From assembly GCA_036850595.1 (NCBI GenBank), contig CM072158.1:10803422-10867421 (forward strand): DNA of 64,000 nt, written 5' to 3'. Positions 25,121 to 38,326 of the stretch are shown here, piece by piece (positions within the stretch are counted from its first letter, which is position 1; every line of letters starts with the position of its first letter). The stretch is from Rhyacichthys aspro. Lineage: Eukaryota; Chordata; Actinopteri; Gobiiformes; Rhyacichthyidae. The notes under the pieces were generated by a model. It saw only the letters and a program-made list of their open reading frames with translations. It was not told the origin of the DNA and did not search any database. The position numbers were made by a program, and so were the translations under genes.

Positions 25121-25879
25121 GAATGGATTCATAAACCAACAGAGGGTGTGCTATCTTTCATATTTACAGGAAGCTAAGTGCAAGGCCAACACCAGTGTTT
25201 GATGAACACATGTGCTGTACCCAACACACTCCAAACAAACAGAGGAAGTGGAGATAAACAGCCCAAAACAAGCGTCTAAAGCCCGAAAACCACATCAGAA
25301 AACCGGAAAAAAGTCTGCAAGCTCTAAAATCCAGGAGCGAGAAGAATGACCAAGAATGCTAATGTGTCACTTAAAATGGGATTTAATGGAAGATTCATGG
25401 TCCCTGTGGGTCAAGGTCACCAAAACTCAGCAGTGATGAGAAAACAAACAGATGCTATGTAAGTTTTTTTTGTATTTTTTTTTTTTAAAGACAAGACGCC
25501 CTGCAGAGACAAATAAGAAAAATAAGAGGAAAAGTGCCCAGCTTTATGGAGCTGGGTCAAAAGGTGTCATACCACTCAACACTTTAATGTATACAAGTCT
25601 TGGTTTTAGACACACTTTTACAGGCTACACATGTCAAGAAGCATGTGGATAATAGACTCCACATGGATCTGCCAAACCCAGAGGTCAAAACAAGGCTCAC
25701 GCTCCCAAATTTACAAAAAATTGGTTTTCAAAGACGTTTTTTGCATTTCTCAGATTCAAATAGTACCAGTTGTTTTATGTGCTATAGGAATAAAATAACC
25801 AAGCCGCTGTCACTAAAGCCACAGTACAGAAAATATTGCTTTGGTTGGGTCTGCCATTGTTTGAAACCTAAATTGGATT

Positions 25880-25933
25880 TTTTTTTTTGTTTGTTTGTTT
25901 TAGTTGTATGTATGTATGTATGTATGTATGTAA
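25880..25933. repeat. (TTTG)n(TATG)n compound microsatellite
   Basis: A T-run is followed by TTTG units and about six TATG/GTAT units. Confidence 0.8.
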
Positions 25934-26801
25934 TGTCTAAGAATAGGACGTGAATTCCACTATTTCTATAAATATACATCCTCAGAGAGAGGGCTGTAAG
26001 CACTAGACATGACAAGTGAGATTTATAGTCTCCACGTCCTCAACTTGTGCAGCCAGTGTGGATGATTACGCCAGATGCTTTTACTCAGCTCATGAAAAAT
26101 ATCCTCATTCACGTGAAATAATTAAACATTTATTACCCCGAGCAAAGCCTGTTCTGTTATCATTTCATAGGAGGGGGGAAACTTCATAAAAAGCATTTGT
26201 GGTCATGGACTGGAAAACACACAGCGCACTAAAGGCTCCGTGCGCACATCTGCGAGCCAGAGATAGAGAGGGGTATCTGTCCAGACTGGCATTAATTTCT
26301 ACAGCGTGAGATTTATAGTCTGTCTGCAAAAAAGAAGCCACATGAGCAATTACACCCATGGCCTGCAGATGATCCCAAAAACCACAGTGACATGAAAGGA
26401 TGAGGTGTGGGGCGTAATGGGCTACACACCTACTGCAGCGTGGGAAAACGTGCTAATAAAAAAAAAAAACATGGCCCATTCAGGAACAATAGTAAGAATG
26501 GTGAAGAGAAATCAAGTTGGAGTGCAGAGCAAGGACAGTATAATGATCAATAGGATGAAAAATAAAGAAAAGTTAATAAAGAAGTATTAGTGAAGACATG
26601 CATGGCACCAAACTTAACAGCGCTGCCATCTACAGGACCAACAGTGAAAGAACAACTTAAAATGGGTCACTTCATCAATCTTTTTTTTTATAATCTTATT
26701 AACACTCTAAATGATGATTTATTTTCCCTCATAACATACTGAAAATGTATGTAGTGTAACAATCACATGTGTAAAAAACATGGTGGAAAAAATATAAATA
26801 A

Positions 26802-26807
26802 TTTATT
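26802..26807 (-). promoter_or_regulatory. rab25: Candidate poly(A) signal of rab25
   Basis: Minus-strand AATAAA about 265 nt past the rab25 stop codon. Confidence 0.45.
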
Positions 26808-27069
26808 CCAAGGTTAATCCCAGTGCAAGCCTTTTATAAATCCAAACATACTTTTAAAAATATAAAACCACAAAAATCAGTGTTCATCTAATTGTGCCCT
26901 ATACATTCAAAATACAGTCTTTAAATATGGCCTTTCCTTTTTTTTTTTTTTTATCTTTTTATCATACTGTCAAGTTTTATACTCTGACGGGTGTGTAAAG
27001 AAGACACTTTGACAATGGACTGGTGAAACCTGAGTATGACTAGGTTATCTTTGGCAGGTGTTCAGTCTG

Positions 27070-28228
27070 TTACGAGTTTTTGCAGCAGGCTTTACGCTCC
27101 TCTTGGCCCTGACTCGTCGGTCCGATGGGGCTGGACAGTGTGACGGCGCTGATGGACCCGCGGGTGACCTCTCTGCTGGCCACCTTCGTATGGATGGCTG
27201 CAGAGAAATCAAATATGTTCAAACAAGTCTAATTTTAGCTGTGAAGCAATGACTAAAAGGGACGTACCCGTGAGAACTTCATGAAACGCCACTTCAACGT
27301 TCGTGGAGTCCAACGCTGACGTCTCCATAAACATGAGGCCTCTTTTCTCTGAAGAGGTTGAAAACAAGGAGTGTTTCAGCAAACAGTCAAGGCACATTTT
27401 GATCGTATCTGAAAGCTTCAAAGGGTTGTTAAACCGACCTGCGAAGTCTCTAGCCTCCTCTGTCGGCACCGTCCTCAGACTTTCCAAATCCCTCTTGTTC
27501 CCCACCAACATCACCACAATGTGAGGGTCGGCGTGGTCGTACAGCTCTTTCAGCCATCGCTCGGCGCTCTCGTAGGTCAGGTGTTTGCTGATGTCATAAA
27601 CTAAAAGGGCTCCCACTGCTCCTCTGTAATACCTAATAAAAACAAAAAAACAATGAGATTTATTGCATTGAATCTGAACGTTAAACCAGTGCTGTTTATG
27701 GAGTGTACCCACGCTGAGGTGATGGCCCGGTATCGTTCCAGTCCAGCGGTGTCCCATATCTGTGCCTTAATGGTGAAGTTGTCGAGTTGAACGGTGCGGG
27801 TGCTGAACTCAACTCCTATTGTTGTGCGACTGTCGTGATTGAACTCATTTTTGGTGAAGCGAGACAAAAGGTTGCTCTTTCCTACGCCTGACTCACCTAT
27901 TAAAACCACTGGGAAAACACACAAGACACTGATTTTTGTATTTTGGCAAGGAAAGGTACAATGAATGAGGTTTGAGCCTGGTTTTGACTTGACTTTGGAA
28001 TGACAGGAATGAATGCACAATAGTGATGAAATAGGCATAGGTCAAGGAAGAAGATTTAATGCTTATTGGAATCGAATGTTTACAAAAATGAGCCAAATGG
28101 ACAACAAAATGACCACTTCCTCATATCCCTCAGTGCTTTAGACAACATTAACAGCTTAAAGTAAAGTAAGTCAGTTAAACATATACCTTACCTTTAAAGA
28201 CAAAATTGTATGACTCATCTGAACTCAT
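27070..28228 (-). CDS. rab25: Rab25 small GTPase
   Basis: Coding exons (minus, 5' to 3'): 28192-28228, 27713-27908, 27439-27632, 27268-27348, 27070-27197. They total 636 nt and 211 aa, and human RAB25 is 213 aa. All five GTP-binding motifs are present: P-loop GESGVGKS (17-24), T42 in the switch I region, WDTAGLE (64-70), NKRD (123-126) and ETSAL (151-155). The switch II residue is Leu69 where most Rabs have Gln. This is the known RAB25 signature, linked to low GTP hydrolysis, and it separates Rab25 from Rab11. The C-terminus ACCKNS carries two cysteines for geranylgeranylation. Known role: apical recycling-endosome traffic in epithelia. Next to ubqln4 on the same strand, as in the human 1q22 block, but the human intervening genes SSR2 and LAMTOR2 are absent. 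Confidence 0.95.
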
Positions 28229-28500
28229 GTTGTAATCCTGAAAGAGGCCCACTGTGTTTACTGGAACGTCAGGAAGTCGCTTGTAGTTTGTAGTCCTAAG
28301 ACAACAAAAAAAAAGAGGACAAACAAATCCAGAAGCCCTCTGTCTCCCTCCGGTCTGGACAGAGGGAGAACTAAGGTGAAAATGGAGGTGAGAAAAAACA
28401 GGTTGAGCTGCACCCACCGCTCCTCGCTTCCTTATGTGTGGATCAGGGCAGCTCCCGACTGAGGGCAGGTAGGCAGTTAGGCAGAGCGCTGTGGCCCGGC
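28229..28500 (-). other. rab25: 5' UTR of rab25 with a likely upstream non-coding exon
   Basis: An acceptor (TTGTCTTAG) puts the start of the ATG-bearing exon at 28295. A donor GTGGGTG follows a GC-rich segment ending at 28418, so a non-coding first exon reading from about 28500 to 28418 is likely. The transcription start is not defined. Confidence 0.4.
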
Positions 28501-30615
28501 CGAGCCCTCATCAGCTGACACCTGAGGGACGGGAGGGGGGAGCAGGTACAACAGGTAAAACCACAGCGATCCAGATCAGACTCCACCCTCAGTGCACTCC
28601 GCTTACAGCCCTCTATTCATTTGTACGACAATAGAGCTGGCCGAGCAGGTGTGTTTATGGGCAGTGGACGTGCAGCCATTTTGACTCTGCTTTACAAGAA
28701 CAAGAGTAAAAACTGTGACTCTAAGCCTTGTTTGAATGAGCATTAATAGATTTGATGGGGTGTTAAGGTGTTGGGTTATTAGCAGTTGGAGCAAATATAA
28801 GGTTTCTTGGTTTTTGTGACATATTTACAAGAGACCCCAGTGAAAGATTTAACCCATACCTATCAAGTGCAAGCTTATAAATTGCATTTTTTGGGGGCTA
28901 CAAAAGTTTCTTTACATAATTTAATGTCACAATCTATGTTATACTACACACTAATTTATTATAGCCATTTATCTGAAGCAGTACTTGCTCTTGGTTAATC
29001 CTTAACTAACCCTAACAGAACCCAACTATTTACCTTTGTTTTTCTGTGTGTTGTTTTGAGAAGACTACACACTGACCTATGACCTATTCTGAGCCAGGAG
29101 CACAGTATATTTGGCTGTGAATTCAAGCCACTGTAACTATAGCAATTGAGCTTTTCTATTAGAAAAGGCAGCAATAATTGGGACCTCACGCAGCGGTTCA
29201 GGGTCTCCCTTCACTGGTTAAACATTTGTTGCACAATTGATTTGATAGTATATTTACCCAACACTATGCAAAAAATAATAAAATTATTTGCTGTTAAACA
29301 GCTCAATACCTTTAAACCAATTTCAAACTTGCAAAAGACTCCCAGACAGATCAAAAAACACTAGATGTGGACCGTTTTTGACCATGTTTTATTTTTTTTT
29401 AGTACAGTACTGTTAAAAGTTAGTTCCAACGTGTTCAATCGGGAGATGGACTCTTTCAGCTGAGGTCAACAGACAAAGCAAAGCTATAGAAGCAGTTGCC
29501 AAGGTTACCACAACTACAATGCTGAAATTTCAAAAAAAAAAAAAAAAAAAAAGACAAACTAGAAGTTGATTCTGGAAACCAGAACTGTTTGTAAAGGTTT
29601 TCCATTATTCATTAATATTTTTACTTATTTGATTTCCATCTTTATTTTAAGCGAGACAAATCGTAATTATCTCTAGGTACTACCTGCACCTCACAAAAAA
29701 AAAAATAAATGAAGAATCAGATTAAAATTAAAAGATAGCTCTTTTTCATTCATGTTCATTCTCACAGCGTCCTCTGTGACTTTTGATTTTAGATCATGTC
29801 CTGACTGATGTATGGACTTATTCAGGACCATTAAATGATTTTGAACTCACTGAGTGGGGGGCGTCAATAATGTTTGACTATGGGCAGGGGAGAACAGAAG
29901 GCACAGCAGTAGTGCCTCAGAAGAAAAAGACACTGTGCACCCTTGAGTGGGCACGGTATATGGAATGACAAATTACAACTTAAAAGTATGGAGAGTAATT
30001 TCCAAAGCATTTATAATAAATAGTGATAGTTTTATCGGGCAAAACAAACAGTTTTGCAGAATCTCAAGAGAAGAGGGCAAATGTCATAATGTCATGGAGG
30101 GGTTAGGTCAGTAATGTCTAAAAATGATGCCACTGTGTTTTTTGAATGACTTTTTATACCAGCAGATCTTCATGCTCCAACTTGTCATTTCTATGCTAAC
30201 TACTGCCCCGCAGTGGACATGTGCAGTATTTAGCACAGCCAATCACATCACCTGCTTCATCTGTATCAAGTCAGTGTGTGTATGCAACACTTCACTTCGG
30301 TGAGAAATGGAGAAAATTATTGGAGGAAGTGGCTGGGAGTCCAAAGTCAGTGGGTCAGATGGGTTCACTCCTTTCCCACTCCCCGATGTGAGAGTGGTTC
30401 AGTCCTGCTCTGCTGCACCTCTCTGGGACAGAGGTGGTTTTGGGTGATGCCAAAGAGAAAAGATGGGGAATGAAGTGAGGAGACCAGAATGAGGGTGGTG
30501 AAGATCCTGCCCATTTCTTCTGTAGAGTTTGGGACATTAGACTGAAATTTCTCTCGGTTCTCTGTAGATGCTGGGTGCGTTATGTTTGTATGCATGTGCA
30601 TGTCAGTATGCATTT
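28501..30615. other. Spacer between rab25 and ubqln4, including likely ubqln4 3' UTR
   Basis: No gene was recognised. Minus-strand AATAAA hexamers at 29641-29646 and 29388-29393 lie about 1.0 and 1.2 kb past the ubqln4 stop and could end a long 3' UTR. A-runs occur near 29530-29550 and 29695-29705. Confidence 0.5.
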
Positions 30616-33600
30616 TTACGAAGGCTGTGAGCCCAGCAGTCTCTCAATAGCGGCATTTATGTCTCCACCAGTAGCAATAAGGGCCTGCAGGTTGGCCTCG
30701 CGGTTGATGAATCCCATAGCACTTAACTGGTCCAGCTGGGACTGGAACCGAACCTCGGGAGTCATACTCTACACAGAGAAATCACAAACTTAATTAGAAA
30801 TATATAAAAGTGCCAGAGTCACATGACAGAGACACGTTTGTGAGTGTTCTGCGTACCATTGGATTTGCTCCTCCACCACCTCCAGCAAACATCTGGAGCA
30901 TCTGTTGCATCAGCTGCTGCTGGGCAGTGTTTGTTCCCGCACTGCTGGGAGAAGAAGCAGGGTTTTCTGTGGCCATGCCGCCTCCTGAGGGTACGCCAGG
31001 AATTCCACCTGTCATCAAACTAAACAAAGACAACAGCAGTTTTACAATAAACCTGCACAACTTCCCAGTTTCAACTTAATCTTTTCTCTGTTCTTCAAAC
31101 CTGTGGTATTAGCCATAGTATATCACATCTTTAATGGAATCTCTACTACCTATTTCTATTTTCTTATATGCAGTCTGACTCTTACCTGGGCATGAGGCCA
31201 GGAGCCTCTGTCTGCAGTGTCTGTAAGCCCTGCTGGATCTGCATTAGAGCCTGCATGGCCCGAGGGTTAGTCATGACTGACAGGGCCTCTGGATTCTGCA
31301 TCTGAAATACAAATGTAACCACTTTACTGACTGACATGTGACTTAACCTTATTGATGGATGTTCCTGTTAGACCCACTAGAGCAGGCCGCACACTAAGTG
31401 GAAAGTTGGCGACTCATCCACCTCCCTGTTCATACTCACTACGTTTACATTCACAGTTGAGACAAGCTACACTCATAGCTCAAATAGGCCATTTAACTGA
31501 ACCCCTACTCTTGTCTAAGTATACACATATTAAAAGCAATATTTATTCATGTGTATGCACAGAAAGTCAAGTTAAGGCTGGCATACAATTTGTATTTTAA
31601 ATTGTTTGTAACAACCGCAGCTTATCAAAGGCAAATTACAACTGCTCTGTAAAAACTGCTGCACTATGTTCACTTTGTGGATATACATATCTTCAACAGG
31701 TTTCACATCCCCTCACTGTGGCTGGTCACAATTTTTGAATCTAGTTTTGTCTTTTAAAACTTAAATTCCTCTTATGTGTGTGGTACCTGTTGAAGAAAGA
31801 TGGGAAGCTGAGCTCTGAACTGTTCCTGCAGCTGTGGGTTTCCAGCAAACAAAGGGTTATTCATCAAAACCTGAAAGTTACACAAAGGAGTAAAGTAGGT
31901 CATTATATCACTTCCGGTTAATGTGACATTGCAGATTTAAAAATAAAATGTGTAACTGTTTGCTTGTATCACTTATTCTGTATTGTATTTGTAGTTTCCA
32001 CATGTTGTTTATACTTGTTTATCGTAAAGTTTTGACAACCAAGAAACTCAATCATTCACTCATTCATTACTAACGTCAAGGTACAAGATATCAATAGGCA
32101 AATAAAGACATTTGTCATGATTTGTTTTTTGTCCACACCTGAGAGGCCAACTCTGGGTTTTGAGCCAGTGACTGCATCATGGTGCGCATGTAGGGAGCAG
32201 ACATCATGTTTTGCATCAGCTGTGGATTTTCAGAAATCTGCTGCATTAAACTCTGCATCCCTGGGCTATTAAACATCCCTGCACAGGATAGGCATAACCA
32301 GTTAAAATACTTCACAGTAAATATAAATGGAAAATCTTCAAAGTCTTTTCTGACGAACCATTGCCCAGACTGGCAGAGTTGATGCCCAGAGGATTGGACA
32401 CAGTGGGGTTGGTGCCACCAGTTGAACTCGTGCTTCCTGTGGTGGTGCCTCCAGTTTCAGTGGGGTTAGAAGTATTTGGTGGCCCCCATGGGTTGGGTAA
32501 GGGCTCACGGTTCTCTGTTCTCGATGGCTGGGCACCAGACTCAGAACCTCCACTTAGAGCTGAAAAAGGGTTGCTACCAAACTAAAAGAAAATAAAGAAA
32601 AATATTTAGAAAAAAATTGTCCTTACAATATAAAATATACAGAAGTAAAACATCTCTTGCATCTACCTGTTCCCTGGCTGCACTAAACATGGGCTCCTGA
32701 ATGTCAGTATACATCCTGCGCAGGGCATTGTAGCCACCTGGGATGCTCTCCAAGTTACTCAGAGCACGGTCCTGGTTCCGCATCATTTCCTGCATCATGG
32801 CTGGGTTCCTGGCCAATTCCATAGTCTAAAAAGTCAAGAATAAAATAAATGTATTCACTATGTCTGTACAGTTTTAATTTCTTGAAATTTTCTGGTCACA
32901 GACCATCTTTAATTTCACATTTCAAGTAAGATAAGCTGCATTACATACACTGGGGCCATAGTCTACTATGGTCCACTGTGTCACACTGTCAGTACCTGTC
33001 TCATAAGCTCAGGGTTGTTAAGCATGTGGGAAATCTCTGGATTGCGTTCCATAAGCTGCTGCATCTGTGGGTTGGCCATAATCATTTGTCTCATCAGATC
33101 TGGGTTGGACATCATGTTCTGCACCAGTGGGTTCTCCATGATCTGAGACAGCATCTCTGGGTTGGACATAAGCTGCCTCTGCATTTGCTGCTGCAGCTCC
33201 ATGAAGTTAGCTGAGCCCATTCCTAGCCCAGCCAGATTAGAAAGGTCTCCAAAGCCAGCTACAGGAAAGGGGATGGTACATATAGTTGTAAATGCACTTT
33301 CTGAGATCTTTAATTAATAAAGAAATCCAAATAGGTCAAGATTAGACTCACTCAGTAGGTTGGGAGTCTGTGTCGGTGGTGGGGCAGATCCTGTAGATCC
33401 TGCTGTGGGAGAGGAATTTGTTCCTGGACTGGAGGTGGAGGCACTGCCTGCTTGGGTGGAGGATGAAGTTGATGCTGAAGTACTACCCTCTCCAGCCCTA
33501 CAAAAATAATTAAAGAAGAGTCAAGTATTCAATTTAAACAGTAACGGTAGTTTCACAGATTTGGGCAAATGTGCTTTGTACAAGAAGTAAATATACTTAC

Positions 33601-35209
33601 TTATGTGCTGTCTTGATAACTAGATGAACTGTCAGGCCATCCTTGATACCGTGTTGGCTAAGGGTGTCGCCATCCTTCAATATCTTCCCTGCAAAAATCA
33701 GTACCAACTGGTCCTGTTTGGCTTTGAATCGCTTTGAGATCTCTTCTTTGAACTAAAACACACACAAATTATGATGTTAATTACAAAACTCCGTCTGGGA
33801 CTACACAGACAGTCTCTCATCACTAGTGCTATTGAAAACTGTTGTGAGTCTGTTGTTGAAGAACCAGGAAAGTCCTTGGTATTTACTGTAAACTGTGAAA
33901 TGCTGATAACTGACTGTTAATGTAATTAAATGGTGTACTTTAATATAATATAAAAAGACATTGTAAAAAATATGTTGCTATATCCAAAACACAGCAAAAA
34001 CAAGACTGTGTTAATTTGAAACTAGTGAGAGAAAAGTAGCAACTTTTGTCACATAATAGTTTGCAAACATTGCATCACCAAAAAAATTAAATGCATACAA
34101 AACATTTTCTACAATGTTGACTTTTGAAAAATAAAAACATAGATCTACTAGTTGTATGTTTTTTTCAGATTAAATAAGGTGCCCCGTTGACATTATTATT
34201 GTGTATTTTGATTTTAGTGCACACCACACGACGCCCTGCAGGACTCTGTGGGGGCCACGAGGGCCTTCTCAGTGACAATAAACATTGTCCCAGTTTCTCA
34301 ACACCAAGAATTTCAGGGATAGGACATGTATATGACATATGAGAAGATCTTTAATTCTACAACCACTAAACATGACTCAACAATTTATTAGAACAGATGG
34401 TAATCAAAACTGGAGAGTGACGAACACTGGTATCCCGTGTACAGCTGACTAAAGCTAACTGTAACATTTTTATTGCCAGGCTACGCTGTATTTCGTCGTC
34501 ACATCAACAGTGACTCTGGGGATTTTTATTCCCTGCTGAAAAGCTGAATGACTCAGTTACAGCCGTGAGAATGTTCTAGACTAAACCTAGATTTAGCAAT
34601 CCTGAGTTAATCTGCTGTACACTGAAATCAACGCATGTATAAGTAGAACCCCCACCACCGTACGGTGATTCACTTACAAAGGGCTGCTAAAATACTAACC
34701 ACAGAAATGCAGTCCAGCAGCTGACACTTGTTTGGCTACATGGTTAGCTTGTATTGGCTGATTTCGCAGTCGATTGCGCTATAAAGCTACTAGTTAGCAC
34801 TAGCTGTATAGCCACTTAGCCGTCTCAAAATACACGAGGATATATCTTTGTATTTAATATAAATAGTGTTATTAAGAGTCAAGGGTCACTAACACTAGGA
34901 ATAATACTTTCATAAGACGCAACGTCTGTAATCTTAAATACTTGTAGTAAGCCGGTAATGGAGACGACAAATGCTAACGCAGCTAACTAGCGGTGTAGCT
35001 GAAGTTGTGGGCAGCAGCATGACGTTAGAGCACGACACAGAAGCGCAGCGGCAAAACCAACAAACCTGAGTGACAGAGGCATCTTCGGCGATGGCGATTT
35101 CTTCTTTATCTTTAGGGGTTTTTACTGTGACCTTGATAATAGTTCCCTCCGAAGCTTCAGGCTTATTATTGTTGTTATTTCCAGGATCTGCGGCGCCTTG
35201 GTCAGCCAT
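30616..35209 (-). CDS. ubqln4: Ubiquilin 4, ubiquitin-proteasome shuttle
   Basis: Coding exons (minus, 5' to 3'): 35066-35209, 33601-33752, 33352-33497, 32996-33258, 32667-32825, 32359-32581, 32139-32278, 31787-31870, 31186-31301, 30857-31019, 30616-30768. They total 1743 nt and 580 aa, and human UBQLN4 is 601. Order: ubiquitin-like domain (about 24-97, IKVTVKTPKDKEE), Ser/Thr/Pro linker (100-147), STI1-type Met/Gln/Asn-rich repeats (about 150-290 and 365-475, e.g. LMSNPEMLSQIMENPLVQ), Gly-rich linker, and a C-terminal UBA (about 533-577, SAMGFINREANLQALIATGG). Known role: UBL binds the proteasome, UBA binds ubiquitin chains, and STI1 segments hold hydrophobic clients. UBQLN4 over UBQLN1/2 rests on ELQQQMQRQLMSNPEML, GGYNALRRMYTDIQEPMF and the rab25 neighbour. 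The PXX repeats of UBQLN2 are absent. Confidence 0.95.
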
Positions 35210-35238
35210 CTTTACTCCGCCGATGGAACAGCTCGGTC

Positions 35239-35254
35239 TGCGTCAGCTTCCGGG
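35239..35254 (-). promoter_or_regulatory. ubqln4: ubqln4 core promoter: ETS site and CRE-like half site
   Basis: Just upstream of the ATG the minus strand reads CCCGGAAG (35254-35247) and TGACGCA (35245-35239). ETS and CRE/ATF sites close to the start are typical of TATA-less housekeeping promoters. Motifs are seen; function is inferred. Confidence 0.4.
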
Positions 35255-36919
35255 TCAAAGGAGGTCACGCGATTTTCCAGAACAAATGTCAACCGTTTTC
35301 CTTTTCCGTTTCACCGTCAGCACACAAATACGTAAAACTAGTTTCTCTGTAATCATGTGTACCTGATGAAATATGTATTTAATTATCTGTCCACTGTGCG
35401 ATGGTAAAATATACCAGAGCATGGCTGTAGTCACCTATGTCGTATTTGACAGCAGAATAAAGTGGTGTATATTATACTCATATACTTCATTGTAATGGTA
35501 AATATAATTAAATCTTGTGATAATGACTCAGATGTCATTTTGGCCTACCTTTTGCCAGAAGGCACAGTAAAGTCATGTTGCATTGGCTGACCTGCGCTGT
35601 CACTGTGTACTTCATTATTTCTACATCACCTCATGTGTACATTTATTTTAATGATGAAATTTGTATATTTATGGATAACCCAGTTCCTGGAATATTAACT
35701 GTTCTTATTCTTTGTCAGGCAGAAGCATTTCCATTGTGTTATTTAATGGAGACAAAAGGTGTGGAAATGTAACACCTGTATTTATTTATACTGGTGTTAA
35801 ATTGAAGGTGTTTTTATATTAATTTCATTGCATTCAAAAGTGTGGTCTTTTAGAGGCCACCCTTGATGCCTTGAGTTTAGTGCACAATAATTATTGTTAT
35901 TTTTTTATGGCATTAAAGAACTACACTACATACTAAATACTACAGCATCATCTTTTTGCTCATGTATTCAACCAACACTATACAGAACAAAAATGTGTTT
36001 TTTTTTTGTTTGTTTGTTTTTTTGTTTTTTTTTAATAAACACTTGTATCTGTGTTTTCTTGGTGTTAAGTAAAAATAGTCGCATAGAATAAATATAAAAG
36101 ATGTATATATTACTAAGGCATATTCTAAAACAGTGAAGGAAAGTGACAGCGTTGTTATTGAGAGCCTCTCTATATGTGTGCCTCCATGCCACCAGAGCAT
36201 GACAGCGCTCAAAGAAAAGTGTCTATTACAGCATTTTGCATTGAAGCCCAGCGTCCTGCAAACCTATGCACATCTCCAGTTCTGGAGCACACCATTAACA
36301 AACAAACAAAACCCCCAAAAAGACACATAGACCGCCCTCAGTCCGTACACTCTGGGGTCACATGTACTGTGGCCTCCGGACGGTTTCATTCAAACCCAGC
36401 TCACACAGGGGCACCCAAAAGGATTTTGCTTTGATCAACAGAAATGACCAGGGGACAACTTTTGGTCATAGTATTGTCTCTGTCCAAGTGAGCAACAGCT
36501 CTCTTTCCACTCCACTGTGTGTGTCTTTACCTCAGAAAGGTGGGCAGCAGAGAGGGTGCTCTTCCAGAAACAAGGTAAGGGATCAAAACTCAGTGGGATT
36601 TTTGTGTCAGTGTGGATATTTCAAACTGTATAATAACAGGTACTACATAACAGCTGTAATTGGACAAGGCGAAGAGAATTAGTGAAATTATTGCTGAACA
36701 CAGGAAGTACTTTTTTGTTTGACTTGTTACTGTAATGATGCATCCACCAAAGAAAAGGTAAAAACATTTGTATGACTGCACCACTCCAGTTGTTTTGGTT
36801 GGGTGAATGCTTGTTTTGCATCTTCTTCTTTTGATTTGCTCATGTTTGTAGTACATTTTAAATCATCTGTAATGTATGTAATACATAAATCTCTTTACAC
36901 GTTAACAGTTGCTCTGCAG
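35255..36919. other. Spacer between divergent ubqln4 and lim2, with candidate lim2 5' exon
   Basis: No coding exon was recognised. A T-rich run lies at 36000-36034. A segment ending at 36574 is followed by a good donor (CAAG/GTAAGG), and an acceptor (TTGCTCTGCAG) ends at 36919. This suggests a lim2 non-coding first exon of roughly 36480-36574. Confidence 0.45.
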
Positions 36920-36942
36920 TCGGCCCATTATCTCAGCTCAAG

Positions 36943-38094
36943 ATGTACAGCTTCATGGGAGGGGGCCTGTTCTGTGCCATTGTGGGAAACATCCTGCTGG
37001 TGGTCTCCACTGCCACCGACTACTGGATGCAGTACCGTCTCTCTGGGAACTATGCCCACCAGGGTCTGTGGAGGTACTGCATGTCCAACAAGTGCTACAT
37101 GCAGACCGACAGCATAGGTAAGACACTCAGGATGGATCAGCCACGAGTCAATCTTAATCTTAACCAACAACAAGCCTCTACATTGATACACACTGAAAAG
37201 AAAACAATTCACGGTTAAAATCCTCCAAAATAGGGCACCACTTTGTAATCAGGGGCCCCTTATTGGTTCATAAATGTGTAATAAATGTATTTTATTGGGC
37301 AATTACAGAGCAGTAAACAGTGTGAGTGATTTATATCAAGGTCATGTGCATATTTCATCAGATGACTGTGACGGGTGTGTTGGTTTATTCAGTGTTTGAG
37401 GCAGAAGCATCACGGTGAAGGCCAACAAACTCATAAAAAAAAAAAAAAGGATCACTCTGTGGTTAAGCTGAACTTGGATTCACTTGAAACTATCTTTGAC
37501 ATTAGAATTGAGACTCAGAAGCCTTTTTGATGCCTCGGTGTTCAACCTGAAGCACAATTTCTCACAGGTTCTTTGCCCTTCCAGCTTACTGGAATGCAAC
37601 CCGGGCCTTCATGATCCTCTCAGGGATGACATGCTTCGCGGGCATCATCGCTGGCCTCATGTCCTTCTCTCACTTCTCCTCCTTTGAGAGATTCAACCGT
37701 TCCTTCGCTGCAGGCATCATGTTTTTTGTCTCAAGTGAGTCACACATTTTTACAAACATACATTCATCCACTCACAGTTCTGCTCACATCGCATTCTTTC
37801 GTTTTGTTTGCAGCTTTCTTTGTTCTGCTGGCTATGGCCATCTACACCGGAGTGACAGTGAACTTCCTGGGAAGGCGCTTTGGCGACTGGCGCTTCTCCT
37901 GGTCGTACATACTGGGCTGGGTGGCTATGCTCATGACCTTTTTTGCAGGTACAACCATTTAACATCCTGTATGTGTGTTTATGGGGCCTTCTGATATTCA
38001 TTGGTTGACATTCTGCGGTGTTTGTGTTGCAGGGATTTTCTATATTTGCGCCTACAGAATGTGCGAGTGCAGAAGGGGAACTGGTCCACGCTAA
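36943..38094 (+). CDS. lim2: Lens intrinsic membrane protein 2 (MP20)
   Basis: Coding exons: 36943-37117, 37585-37734, 37814-37948, 38033-38094. They total 522 nt and 173 aa, the same length as human LIM2. The start MYSFMGGGLFCAIVGNILLV is nearly identical to the mammalian one. It belongs to the PMP22/EMP/claudin fold: four membrane segments (about 5-24, 66-88, 98-120, 138-160) and a first extracellular loop with the W-GLW-C-C signature (W28, G41-L42-W43, C46, C51). Another conserved block reads FLGRRFGDWRFSWSYILGW. Known role: abundant lens fibre membrane protein needed for fibre cell fusion and transparency. A splice acceptor at 36919 implies an upstream non-coding exon. It lies head-to-head with ubqln4 and tail-to-tail with tinagl1. 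Confidence 0.95.
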
Positions 38095-38320
38095 AGGAGG
38101 ACTAAGTGCTTATTTTTCATTTAAAACAGGACAATACCACTTTAACTAAAGGGCAAAGACAAAGGCAGCGTTGACCGATCGACTGAGGAGAGATGACGTC
38201 AGAGTCTGTCCTTGAGGGCCCCACAGGATTTTAAATTTGGACTGTTTTATTATGGATAGCACATGTTCTATTTATACTACTAATTTATTTCACTATAATC
38301 GGTATTTATTTGACATTTTC

Positions 38321-38326
38321 AATAAA
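38321..38326 (+). promoter_or_regulatory. lim2: Poly(A) signal of lim2
   Basis: AATAAA about 230 nt past the lim2 stop codon, in the sequence TTTTCAATAAAGATAG. Confidence 0.6.

Larger units (their letters stand above)
21901..26801. other. Intergenic DNA between znf385d and rab25
   Basis: No coding exon was recognised. It contains a SINE (23572-23701), a hAT MITE (24636-25112) and a tetranucleotide repeat (25880-25933). This interval also holds the synteny change from the 3p24-like to the 1q22-like block. Confidence 0.5.
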
